DNA of 64,000 nucleotides. Origin: Camarhynchus parvulus. Taxonomy: Eukaryota > Chordata > Aves > Passeriformes > Thraupidae. A program made the position numbers and the translations under genes. The stretch spans positions 16,911,733 through 16,975,732 of the forward strand of contig NC_044574.1 in assembly GCF_901933205.1 (NCBI RefSeq). The letters run 5' to 3'. The notes beneath the pieces are model-generated. The model saw nothing but the letters and a program-made list of their open reading frames with translations, was not told the DNA's origin and did not search any database. Shown one piece after another: positions 53,066 through 64,000 of the stretch (its first letter is position 1; every line of letters starts with the position of its first letter).

Positions 53066-56000
53066 TCTGTGACTAATAGTGCTGCTAAATAATTATGTAC
53101 TATAAAAATTAACTGTTTTGATTGATTTTCAATCTGGCAACTTTGTTTGAATATGCTATTTTCCCTTGCTAGACAAGAAGCTCACAGTATGCCCTTTTCC
53201 CCCACTATTCATTATTTTTCTCCTATTTTATTACAAACTTTTTATGCATTATTTTCGATGTGGGTAATATATTCACCATACTTCATGTACATTTTTTCAT
53301 ACTCTCATACTGTTATCTTTCTCTTCATGTTTTCTAGCATGTAGTTTGGAAGCTTGTGATCAAATATTCTTATCATATAAGCCAACATAGTATCTCACAT
53401 GCAACTGAACAGAAAAGAACTTCAAAAATTAGAAATGTATCATTTCACCTCTAGGAAAAGCGTAGTATAGATATCAGATCACTTCAAAGATGAAAAGTAA
53501 GATTCAGTGGCTAATATTACTGCTCTGCAATAAGGTAGATGTTATCCACTGATTTGTTGCGCCCATTGCAGGGACAGAAAATGCCACTGTTTGGGCTGTG
53601 AGAAGCCTTTCATACCCAAGAGGTGCAGAGTACAAAAGGTTAATGACAGGAAAGGTGAGTGAAATAGGTGCTTATCTTTAATGTGTTTGAAGCTAAAAAA
53701 CCAAAGAATGGACTTGCTAGACTCACTAGCTTCGCTTGTTCTGAGGCTGGATTTTATTTCTGGAAAAAACTTTTGTCTTTAAGACTTCTAATTTACCCTC
53801 CTCAACAACAGTATACAGACAAAGTGTTGAAAGTCACTCCTAATGTCAGCTACATTGGCAGAGGAACAACACAGATTAGGAGCAGTTTATAACTTTCAAT
53901 TAAAATAACCATTCTTCCACAGATCCTTTTGTACTTTGAGAAAAACCTCCTTTGTTGTGCCCTGAGGCTTTGCTCCCTGTGACATCCCTGGTTACACAGA
54001 ACACTGACAAGTTTCCATGTTTTATTGTCTGTGAGTGTGTAATCATGGCATCTGAAGGTCCCTGTCAGCAGGTTCACACCTCTGGGTACCCAAACACAAT
54101 GACCAGAAGAATGGTACTTGGAAAACTAACCTACTAATGACTGCATTAAGAGAAACCTCAGTTTATAAGCTTTGCTTTCTAAAATATTTATTTTTCTAGA
54201 TTTTTCAGATGTACCTTAGAAATAAATTTGATTCTAACTACATATATTTAATGTCTAACTGCACAACAAAAATGCTTAGCTTCCTCACTATTTTGAGCCA
54301 TCTTATGCTATTTAAAGAAAATACTTCTTTGTATGAGGAAAAACTATTTACTCCAAAATTAAAAACATGTTTCCACATGGGTGTTCCAGGGTTCTTCTGG
54401 GTTGCCAGTTTCAGAAATATTTTGGCTGAAAATAATACTGTAGCCTCTGTGAGGTTTTTAAATTATTAAAATACCTTAGCATTTTTCCATGTTTTAGTAT
54501 TTCTTTTTACAAGTAATTTTTCATTTAATTTTATTTTACTTTATGGCTTTAATGGAGCTTCTTACAAAGTTTCCATTTAAAATAAAGATTTGGAGTGTGA
54601 AAAACTTACTACTACAGAACTGCTTTATAGATTTCTCTGCTAGTGAAATGTCTGAAATGCACATGAATTTCAACAGCTAGAAATTAGGCTAAGTACTTGG
54701 AAGAAATCCTCTTTTTACCACTGGCCTCAATAAGGCCAGGAATTGACTATCTGCATCCTTCTGTGTTTTAAACCCTGAAACACTCCTATTAAACCAAGAA
54801 GATAAGAACTATAGTGAAGTATGGGAAATAGAGGTATGTTGCATAATATTTATTCAATCTTGTGTAATCTTTATTAAATGGGGAATAAAAATTAACCTAA
54901 GCACTTGCTTAGATGGCCTGCTGACTTCAGTTGGTTTGAAATGGGCAGTATGATGTATAACTGGAACAGAAAAAGAGAATGAATAGACAAGAGCAGTCTT
55001 TTCTGTGCATTTCCTAAAACCTTGTAACACTTGGCTCAGCTTTTTCTTCTTTTGTGTTAGTCAGTTCTTGAGCTGAGCAAGGAGATCCTATGATTTTTCT
55101 TCTGGAAAGTCTATTAAAAAATATTTTTCCATCTCATCTTCCAGCTACATCTTTGGTCTCTTTTCCTTATCTTCTTCCAGTATTTAGTTCTTATTTTTGT
55201 TTTTTCTGTCCTTCTAATATCACTCCTCACTTATCAGTCCTGACAGCTGAGGATTTATTGTCATTGTTTTTGAAGCTACAGGGAAAATGCATAATTTATA
55301 TTTATAAGCAAACAATGATCTGTTTTACACCATATCCTCTTTCACCTGAAGTCTAATTACTTACTTCTGTTCAGCAATTTCATGCCCCTTTTCCTCCTTA
55401 GCAGTATCAACATGGTCTGCCAGGACAGCTTGTAAAAGCAAAACATGCATGGATGAGAAGAGAATGAGGTATGTCAATTTTCCATAGGAATGAGATTTAG
55501 ATGGATTCCATGATTAGCAGATGAAGAGCATGTTGGTTGTTTGTTTGGTTTGGGTTTTTGTTTGTTTTGTTTTGTTGGTTTTTTTACTTTGTTTTTTCAG
55601 GTTTTGTGTTGGTTTGTTGTTTTTTTTTTTTTTTTTGAAGGATGAGGGGGAGTTAGATTGGATATCTTTTGAAAAATGTCATCCATGATTTGAAGAGTCC
55701 TCTTGAATTTCATTCTTGGAGCTGACCTTATCAGAGCCAGGCCAAGAATATAGATCCTCTGTCTGAATCTGGATGGGAATCAGACATGATAAATATTTTT
55801 CAAAATGAGGGGGGTTTATCCCTCAGACAGCACTGAATTGCTGCAAATCTTGTCCACTGTGATTCTGAATCTCTAAATGGAAAGAGAGGTTGATGAGTTT
55901 GTGGGACTGTAATGAAGTACAGACACTGTAGAGCACAAGTTGTGTAACAATGACTCAAGCCTCAGGTCATAGGCACCTCAGGTTGGGCACCAAAAATGTA

Positions 56001-57545
56001 GTGAAAACTTCAGACCCTAATTTCTTAGTGGATAAAGAATGGTGATTAAATAATAGCTTCTCATACAGTTGGAAATATTGGAGAACTGCATTAGATCTTA
56101 GGGTGACAAACAGCACGCAAAAACTCAGGATGAAATTCATCACTTTGTTTTCAGTGTGTACACACGAAAACAACACAGAGCCTGAGAAAAAACACTGACC
56201 ACGTGACAAAAAACATGGGAAAAGAAAAATACTGTTATTGGCTTTATACCACTGATCTTGAGTACTGAAATAAGTGGAGTCTTCAGGAGAATCTCTTTGC
56301 TTTTGTTATCACAATGCACATACTTCAAAGACTGAAGAAACATAGCCACTGGAGTTTTTTGCCTATGCTTGAAACAAACAAACAAAACTGTGATAATTCA
56401 GAATTTACTGATTGCAAGTATGTTTGTTTTCCAGCTGTTAACCTCTGTGCTGGCGGTCTATAATTCACAGGTTCCACTTAGGATTTCTGGGCTAGATAGA
56501 ATATCAAAGTATTGCATTCAATTTACCACAAAGTGTTGAATATTTTGTTCTACCTTCTGCTGGCTACTGACAGTGATTTTTTCTGTTCAGAAAAGCTTCT
56601 CTTTAAATCAACACTCCTGTACAATAATATTGTCCCAGAGAGAATTTAATAATACGAGAAACCAGCATGTTTAAATACACAAACCCCAGAGCTGGATAGA
56701 GAAACCACAACAACCCAGCAAGCCCCTGCAAGAGCAGCAGTTACTGCACGGAGAGAAGGATCAAGGTGAAGTCTGACATATAAACTCACCATTTATTAGC
56801 TAGAGGAAATTATTTAGTGCAGCTCAGGCTGCAAAATAAAAATGAGTGATAAAATGGTGTTTCCAGGCTAAAATAACCCAGGACTCTTAGCAGTTTGAAA
56901 ATAGTTTCTCAACTCTGTTCTTGTTTATCAACTCTGTTCTTATTATTCTTGTTCTAATAAGCTACATCCTGATCAAAAACATTCTGTAGATACTAAAAGA
57001 TTAGTTCTGGGAAACTCAGCATTCACAGAAATAGTTAAAAATGGTATTAAGGAGCAAATTTTTTACAGTGTTTAATTTTCTCTATATACACAGTAAAAAC
57101 GTCTTGTATTTCATATGACTTTCTTCCTGCTTGAAATGTAGATGTTAAGTTTTTTTCATTCCTCAACATGATGTTGAATAGAGAGCTAAGAATTTCTCTG
57201 ATGTGGCAAAAAGTGCGCTGCGCTGCACTGACAACAGGAATTTCTTTGCAAGCAAGCTGTGTGGTTAAGCTGCACTTGGTTTCGATTGTTAAGTTTTATA
57301 CACTTATCAAGAGAAAATGGAACTATTTCTTTCCAAGTTGTTGAACTCCTCTTTTGTACTTTACATGAAGTTATGTATATTTAAGATTCTCTGGATGTTA
57401 GCAGGAAAGCCAAAAGAGGAGCCTCTTACTCAGAATAGAATTAGTATTCTGCCTTAGTACCAGGCCCACTGGGCTGGTGGAAGTGATATATTTCAGATGA
57501 GACACATTGTTTTGCATAACTAAATTCTGATGAGAAGTACCCATG
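53066..57545. other. AT-rich unique non-coding stretch
   Basis: No gene is recognised. A G/T-rich low-complexity tract lies at 55,539-55,636 (separate entry). A 19-bp period duplication (CAACTCTGTTCTTNTTNAT) occurs at about 56,910-56,947. Frames reach at most 88 codons. Confidence 0.65.
55539..55636. repeat. G/T-rich low-complexity tract ending in T17
   Basis: Irregular GTTTG, GTTTT and GGTTTT units run into a homopolymer of 17 T (55,620-55,636). Reverse-complemented it is the same kind of A/C-rich tract as at 19.3 and 35.6 kb. No retrocopy is recognisable downstream. Confidence 0.9.
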
Positions 57546-57653
57546 TTATCAGAACACTGGAGTATTTCAAATGATGAGTGAAATTATACCATGATCGCAT
57601 TATCAGAACACTGGAGTATTTCAAATGATGAGTGAAATTAATCCATGATCTCT
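57546..57653. repeat. 54-bp tandem duplication
   Basis: Two head-to-tail copies (57,546-57,599 and 57,600-57,653) begin TTATCAGAACACTGGAGTAT and share TTCAAATGATGAGTGAAATT. They are identical over the first 40-plus bases and differ only in the last few positions. Such high identity indicates a recent event. It is not part of a recognised element. Confidence 0.95.
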
Positions 57654-59049
57654 AATCCTACATGAGAGGAACCAGATTTGTCTATATTTTCGAGGAAAAA
57701 AAGAAAAGTAGAATATCTGTAGATTTCCACAAAATTATTCCTATATTTAGAGTTATACAATTATCTTAGCCTTTGAAACGTGAAGGAAGTGTGTTTGAAC
57801 CCTCCATTCCCACCTAAAAAGATCCCCAAACCTAACAAACAAAAAAACAAACAAACAAAACACTCAATAAACACTAAATAAAAAGTTGCCACCTCAAGCG
57901 GAGGAAATAATAGTCATTATTTTATCCTACATTGCCAAAACTACTTGTAATCCTTTTTGGCAAAACTCACGTGCTTTAGGTATGCCTGCAATTTACTCTT
58001 AGAAGTTAACATACAGAAATAAGCAGGCAATATTGTTCAGTCAAGGAGCTTAATTTTTTCAAATTACCTTTTTCAATGTATCATTGAATCTTTCTTATCT
58101 ATTTGTTGGGTTTTTTGGTTTTTTTTTCCTGCACATTGAATTGTGATTCCACAATCATTCTGGTCCTTTTTCTTATATCCTAAACTCCTTGTGCACCTAA
58201 CTGTCTGTTTTCATAGCTGTGCTAACCTTTATGTACTAGCATAGACAACTTGGTCTTTTTCTCAAGTATATCTAGTAGAAATTCAGTTTCACCTCACTCT
58301 CACTGGAACCCCGGTCCTTCCTCTGTTCTTTATTTCATTGGTAGAAATATTTTGCCCTTAATTGAGAAAAACAAAACCAGTTGGTTTTGTTTCTCTTTGT
58401 TTAAATATTAGAAAATTGATAATTTAATATAAAATTATATTCTATGACTATTTTTTCCTAGCCTTACTTTGTAAAATTGCAAACAATTCTAAACCAGTCA
58501 AATAGCCACTTGGTGGTTTAGGAATTGTTTCACAATTAAATTTGCTCCTGTAGCATTCAGGAATATTTCTTTCTTCAGAATACTAGTTTAAAACTGTACT
58601 AGAACCACACAGTTTTCAGGGGCAAACTTTTTCATAGTTCTGAAGATATTTATCCATTTCTGACTAGCACCCTAGGTGACATTAAAAAGTTCTCACCAAT
58701 AACAAGTTCACTTCTTTTTATATTTCTCCCAGGTATCCAAAGGTTCTGCTTATGGATGCCTCAGTAATCTGGAGACTAGATTTACATGACTAATTAATCT
58801 TGCATTCATTGATTATACCAAAACTGGAGCAGATATTTCACATGAAAATTTGGGTCAGTGTGAGCTCTTTGCTTTCTGATTTTTCTGATTCCCTGTTACT
58901 TGTATGTTGTGCTTTCAGAGAACAGAGCAAAGTACACAAAAACAATGGGAGAGGGAGAGGCAAAAATACTCTGGTGAGAACACTGTCACCAACATGAACA
59001 GGAATACATTTCATGCTTCTCTTAGATAATTGTTCTTCAAAGGTTACAA
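57654..59049. other. AT-rich unique non-coding stretch
   Basis: No gene is recognised. A short CAAA-rich tract sits at 57,833-57,862. Frames are short until the CR1 element begins. Confidence 0.65.
57833..57862. repeat. Short CAAA-rich tract
   Basis: AACAAACAAAAAAACAAACA followed by further CAAA units, an imperfect microsatellite-like tract of about 30 bp. Confidence 0.85.
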
Positions 59050-59830
59050 AATCACAGATTCCCAGAATATTCTGATTTGAAAGGCACCCATAAGGATCAC
59101 TGAAGATCAACTCCTGCACAGGACACCCCAAGAATCACACCATGAGAGAGTTGTCCAAATAGTTCTTTGACAGGCTTGGTGCTGTGACCACTACCCTAGA
59201 GATCCTGTTCCAGTGTCCAGTGTCCTTCTGGGCACTTCTGATAAAAACCTTCTTTTGATATGTAACCTAAACCTTCCCTGACACAGCTTCAGGCCATTCC
59301 CTCAGGTCCTGTCGCTGGTCACCACAGAGCAGAGCTCAGTGCCTGCCCCTCCTTTTCCCTCACAAGGAAGTTGTAGCTGCAATGAGGTCTCCCCTCAGTC
59401 TCCTTTTGCCCAGGCCAAGCAAGTCAAATGACCTCAGCTGCTCCTCACATGGCTTCCCCTCCAGAGCCTTCATCATCCTCATTGCTGTCCTTTGGATGCT
59501 CTCTAACAGTTTAATATCTTTTATCGTAGTGCCCAGAACTGCTCCCAGCGCTCGAGGTGAGGCCACCCCAGCTCAGAGCAGAGCAGGACAATCCTCTCCC
59601 TTGCCCAGCTGGCCATGCTGTGCCTGAGGCCCCCCAGGACAGGGCTGGCCCTTCTGGCTGCCAGGGCACTCCTGGCTCATGTTCAGCTTGCCATTGACCA
59701 GGACCCTGTCTGCAGCACTTCTTTCCAGCATCTCATTCCCCAGTCTGAACCTACATTCAGGACTGCCTCATCCCAGGTGCAGAATCCAGCACTTGCCCTT
59801 TTTAAACTTCATTCAGGTTGTGACTGAGGA
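59050..59830 (-). mobile_element. CR1 LINE, 5'-truncated, ORF2 C-terminal region plus 3' UTR
   Basis: This is the best preserved CR1 in the window. On the plus strand it opens with AATCACAGATTCCCAGAAT, the reversed 3' terminus, followed by the 3' untranslated region and then ORF2. The open minus-strand frame 59,360-59,566 contains LESIQRTAMRMMKALEGK and KRRLRGDLIA, the conserved segment downstream of the reverse transcriptase in CR1 ORF2 (family form LE.VQRRATKM..GLE..... EKRRLRGDLIA). Further upstream in element sense (59,570-59,830) are the blocks for the ORF2 region between the reverse transcriptase core and this motif; frame shifts prevent one continuous protein. It lacks the endonuclease and most of the reverse transcriptase, so it cannot move by itself. 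GC content is far above the surroundings. Confidence 0.95.
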
Positions 59831-60324
59831 GTTAAAATTTGTTTCTGAATAGAATACACTCAGCTGAAAATACCTACCAGCTTTTATAGCAAAATATTAT
59901 TTCTCTGGAAAATTTCTTTTAAGTTATGTGTGGAAAGAAACTTTTTTCCCAGGAAAAGTATGTCCTCACAATATCAATTTTAAGCAATAAAAGGGAAAAA
60001 AAGTTCAGCAATGTTCCCTCTAGAATTGACACAATTTCAATCCTAACCAGATACAATTTAAGTACATTATGCCATCCTTTGTGGTGATAAAGAAACAAAA
60101 TAAAGAATGCATACATAATGAAAATATCATGCTCTAGTAAGTTTTTGTATGGTTAGACAAAATCAGGTTATAACAACTTCAAGGATAATTGCCAGAAAAG
60201 CTTGAGAGAACTCAGTACTCAACTGAGACATTTTACAAGCCTCCCTTTCTCCAAAATGTACCCATCCCTGAAACCAAACTATTGCCTCTGAAATGTCCAG
60301 TGGACTTTGGGTCATGGTGCAGGT

Positions 60325-60394
60325 TTTGGTTTTCTTTTTTGTTTGGTTGAAGTATTTTTGTTTTCGTTTGAGGTTTTTTTTTTTTTTTTTTTTT
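60325..60394. repeat. T/G-rich tract ending in T21
   Basis: TTTTGGTTTTCTTTTTTG-like sequence leads into 21 consecutive T (60,374-60,394). In the minus orientation this could be the poly-A tail of a retrocopy lying at about 60,395-60,560, but that flank is not recognisable as a transcript or element. Confidence 0.88.
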
Positions 60395-62870
60395 CTGGTT
60401 GAGTCTTCAGAGAGACCAGAAAGAAGAGCAGGTCTGCTTTCCTTGGTAGGGCCAACAGAAGGGTTATCAGTGAACAGACCAATTTTCCCTTACAGAGAGG
60501 CAAAAAGGAATGACACAAAGTCTTTCCATGCTGGTTAACAATATTTTCCACTTTTTTTTTAAGATAAATATTTATCTTATTCTAAACTGGCAGAAAAATA
60601 TCCTTTGTACTGTTAATATATCCATCCATTTGATGGTTATACATCCTGAAAGGAAAGAAAAAACCCTTTAGATAACCATGTGGTGAACCTGGATAAACCC
60701 TTTTCAATTACTTGGGGGCAGATATGTTTCTACAAAAATCTGAGGAGAAGCTGAGAAAGACTTGGAAGGGCCATTATGAAAAGATTAAAAAAACCCTAAA
60801 CCCAAACAGACCACAACATACCTAAACAAATAGTTGCAGCTTATTCCCTTGTGCCAGGAATAAGTATCCTACCTCTGCTGCTGGATGACAGTGAAAACAA
60901 GTTTGGAGTTGCATTGTTGGAATAGGCAAAAGCTAATCTCAACAGGAAAAGCCATTTTATCCTCAGATTCAGTTACAACAGAGGAAGCCTGACAAAACGA
61001 ATGGTGTGAGAAAGGATGTGTTGTCTGTTTATAACTATATCAGGGTGGTAATCCCCAGGGAAGGAAAATAGCAATTTAATTTAAAGTCTAGACATTAACA
61101 CTGAAACAAATGAGGATAAAGTAGCATGACTGTGCTTGCTGTGAAAATTAGGTTTCTGTTTGCAAAAAGCCGAAATGAAGCCAAACCCAACTCATTTAAA
61201 GACTGAGTTTTACTGGTTACTTTCCATAGTAAGAGACTAGATCCTTCACCCTGCAAGGATGTTATTTGCTTAGCACAAATTACCAGTCTTCATGAAGAAA
61301 TATCAGCTGCACTGGTCTGTCTCATGCAAAATGTCAGGCTCAATAATTTGAATAATCCCTTTTACACTAAAGTATAATGAAGTCTAAGAATTTGCACACA
61401 CTAAACTGGCATTTGGATTCTCAGATACAAATTCCTCTTAAATTATTACAGGTAATTTTTTAGTTGAAATAATAGTTCTTAATGAAAGTTTTTAAACTGC
61501 GCATGGTGGAGGAAGTCCCCTGTGTCATCACATGCAAGATAAGTAATATATTGAGTTCATTAATCTATGTCACAGAAGTATTGAACATACAACAGCTATC
61601 ACATTTTCTACATTTGATAGCACCCGAGAGGTCACTGCTAAGGGTTACAGACTTTACTAGCACAAATTATGAGACTTACTGCTAGGTGAAGATGCACCAT
61701 AATAAATGAGCATTTAAATCTGGTTTTCAGATAAATAGTGGAATGAATTTATTTATTTGTTGCAGAATAACTTGGGGAAAAGACTGGCAAAGTTTTCTGT
61801 TGGTTTTCTCTGGAAGCATTTCTTCCATTCTCCCTTTAAGTTTCAGTATTTCATTTTTAAAAATTTCCAAATATTACTTGGAAATTTATCTTCTTAATAG
61901 AGGTAGATTTATCCATTTATGTAGTAGCCATCAGATGGTGGTTGGGCAGTCTTTCATATAACTCCTTCATTTTCTAAACAAATGTAGCCTAGCTATCCTG
62001 AAATAATGACATTGCCATGTGAAATTTAAGCACAAGTGAAGCAAACAGAACTTGAAAGAAGAAGTGTGCATAGTCCAAGTATTGTGACATGACTGTCTTC
62101 ACCCGGCCCTGCCACTTCCATTTCTTCTCTTCCCAGATTTTTCTAGACCAAGCCATGAGGTATTGTAAATGTTTCCTCTAAAGGAATAAATTCTAAAGAC
62201 AGTCTTGCTATACAACAGACCTGCATAAAGTACTTGAAATTCTACTTCTTTGAGAAATTAATAAATATGCCCTATTCCATTAGAATGATAGTGGAGGGAT
62301 TCAAGGTTTACATTTTCAGCTCCTAAAACCCAGGAAACTTTTCAAATAAATTTCCAATCATACTTTATGGTAAAGCATTGTAAGACTCTAGATAGCTTCA
62401 CAGGAGCCTAAACGTTTTACATGTGTGAAATCCATGATCTTAAAAATTTGATAGTGTCCCTTTGATATTGGATAAACCTTAGGTCTCTCAGCTTTAGATT
62501 AAGGATACATTTCTGAAATATTTACTACCAGTTGTAATGTTTATTATGGGTGTTGTTTCAGAGAAGTCATGAAGTTTGATCCTTAGCTGCCTTGGAGAAG
62601 TTGTACAAACACAGACGTGGTCCTGTACCCCCTCCCTGCCAGCCTGAGTTTTCTTTAATCCTGTATTTAATTTGGAGACACTTTGGTTATAAACTTGGCT
62701 AGATAACAACTGGAGAAGATTGCTAGCAACTAAATAAAATCTCATGAGCTAAAATATTGTGTAGATACACTTATAATGTTCAAGTTGCTCTTTAGGCTGT
62801 AGTCCACTGTGAAATACCAACACATTTAAAGCTTGGAAAATACAAGCTCAAATTCATCCAAGGAGAATGT

Positions 62871-62899
62871 AAAAAAAAACAACCAACCAAACAAAAAAG
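62871..62899. repeat. A/C-rich tract
   Basis: A9 followed by CAACCAACCAAACAAAAAAG, a short low-complexity tract. Confidence 0.85.
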
Positions 62900-62924
62900 T
62901 AAATGTTTGGAAGCAATGAAAGCA

Positions 62925-62946
62925 AAATATTATTTAAATAATATTT
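62925..62946. other. 22-bp perfect AT palindrome
   Basis: The 22 bases, starting AAATATTATTTAAATAATAT, equal their own reverse complement exactly and are centred on TTTAAA. It would be able to form a small cruciform. Chance is a reasonable explanation in AT-rich DNA. Confidence 0.85.
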
Positions 62947-63920
62947 AAACTGTCCTTCCAGTGGATTACACCTGTCCCTCTGTGTCTGTTTCAATAGATT
63001 CTTACAGGAAAGTAAGGGGGTTTTCTTCATGTTTATTCAGCAAAACAATACAAAGTTACTCCTTTCTTTTCCTGCAAGTTCAAGTTTTTGTTCTCACTGC
63101 ATATGTTTACTTTTCTCCAGCATCCTTTTTCTATCCTACATTATTTTTGTGTTCTACTCATGACTTTTTTTGCACCTATCATAGCACAATCTTCCTCTTC
63201 TGTTCTTATTTGAGTGCTAGGATTATCTCTGCATTCCTTGTTCCTGAAGATCTCCACTTGCTTACAGGTAAATAATGAATGAACTTCACATTAGCTTGAT
63301 GGACAAAATTATCTATTTGTCACTTTTAAAAAAAATTTATGTTTTTCCCTCTGCCTTTCATACATCATATCTACGTAAAAATGAAAAGCCAAGGGATTGA
63401 GAGCATATCTTTGTTGTACCACTTCACTTCCAAGGACAATTCTGACTGAAAGCATTAGATGGTCCTGGATTATAAATATGTGATAATAAATAATAAACAA
63501 CTATTACACAGAGCCAGATGTACATTTCAACAATTATTAATACTACTACTTCTTTTATGCTTATGAAAAATCACAGCTAAAAAGAATGTGAAAAGACAAT
63601 TATCTAATGTCCTCACTCAGACACTAAATACAGCACATCTGGATAATTCCTATTTAGTATGTGCTTAATTTGTTTTAAAATTTTCAGTAAAAATTTGGCT
63701 TAGGCACAATGAAAAAAATACCATTATCATTCTTTGGTTTACAGACTGTTATTTACTACCAGCTTTCCTGATTCATAAATCTTCCTTCCTGAAAATTAAG
63801 CCCTTTGCTGGTTGTGAATATTAACTGAACATTGTTCTGCTTACAGAAACCTTTTAATTTGGGAAAGTACCATGTCTTTCCTTTGCCTCTGTTGTTTATT
63901 TGGGGTGAAGTGTTTTGCTT

Positions 63921-63957
63921 ATTTGTTTGTTTGCTTGTCTGTCTGTTTGTTTGTTTT
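63921..63957. repeat. (GTTT)n/(GTCT)n microsatellite-like tract
   Basis: GTTTGTTTGCTTGTCTGTCT followed by more GTTT units: an imperfect tetranucleotide tract with a TGTC variant block in the middle. Confidence 0.9.
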
Positions 63958-64000
63958 AAAACCAGGAAACTTCACTTTTTCCAAAATTCTTTTCATAGTT

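Larger units (their letters stand above)
59831..64000. other. AT-rich unique non-coding stretch to the end of the window
   Basis: No gene is recognised. Low-complexity items are a G/T tract ending in T21 (60,325-60,394), an A/C tract (62,871-62,899) and a GTTT/GTCT tract (63,921-63,957). A perfect 22-bp AT palindrome lies at 62,925-62,946. The 104-codon frame at 62,961-63,275 (plus) is F/S/Y/L-rich with no known motif. Confidence 0.65.

Noticed and set aside
60312..60551. A retrocopy on the minus strand ending in the T21 run.
   Set aside because: The 79-codon minus frame ends in K/T/N-rich low complexity, and the flank is not recognisable as any mRNA or element.

Overview
The window looks like vertebrate nuclear DNA, almost certainly from a bird. 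It is strongly AT-rich, poor in CpG, and shows no prokaryotic-style gene packing. The case for a bird rests on interspersed repeats recognised by eye from remembered consensus sequences, with no database search: five fragments of the CR1 non-LTR retrotransposon, and two long terminal repeats (LTRs) of an avian endogenous retrovirus family that is probably ERVL-like. No Alu, L1, B1/B2 or tRNA-SINE of mammalian type was noticed. The species cannot be told.

I find no protein-coding gene and no recognisable exon, rRNA, tRNA, microRNA or snoRNA. The open reading frames outside repeats are at most about 137 codons, have AT-driven composition (F, L, I, K, S, C), and match no family I know. The longest ones (293-310 codons) are artefacts of a simple repeat. 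The window is therefore either part of a gene desert or inside one very large intron; the sequence alone does not decide which.

Layout: 1-11,348 is unique AT-rich DNA with a strong small hairpin at about 4.33-4.37 kb and a short duplication at 6.0 kb. A (CAAA)12 microsatellite lies at 11.35 kb. A CR1 3' end lies on the minus strand at 14.82 kb. The 3' part of an LTR lies on the minus strand at 18.83-19.13 kb, followed by an A/C-rich tract. A degenerate CR1 lies on the plus strand at 20.29-20.80 kb. The most conspicuous object is an uninterrupted 829-nt polypurine strand, mostly (GAAA)n, at 22,850-23,678. From 24 to 31.8 kb there is unique DNA with two small local duplications. A nearly complete plus-strand LTR occupies about 31.85-32.66 kb. 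A CR1 3' tip lies at 37.5 kb and a homeodomain-site-rich patch at 38.86-38.98 kb. An internally deleted CR1, with endonuclease-region sequence joined to the ORF2 3' end, lies at about 46.86-47.84 kb. A 54-bp tandem duplication lies at 57.55 kb. The best preserved CR1, with a readable ORF2 C-terminal segment, is on the minus strand at 59.05-59.83 kb.

Nothing here acts together as a pathway or operon. The history is one of retrotransposon insertion, decay and microsatellite growth in otherwise unique non-coding DNA. I did not find a convincing undescribed biological system; the polypurine tract is the strongest candidate for local biological effect.
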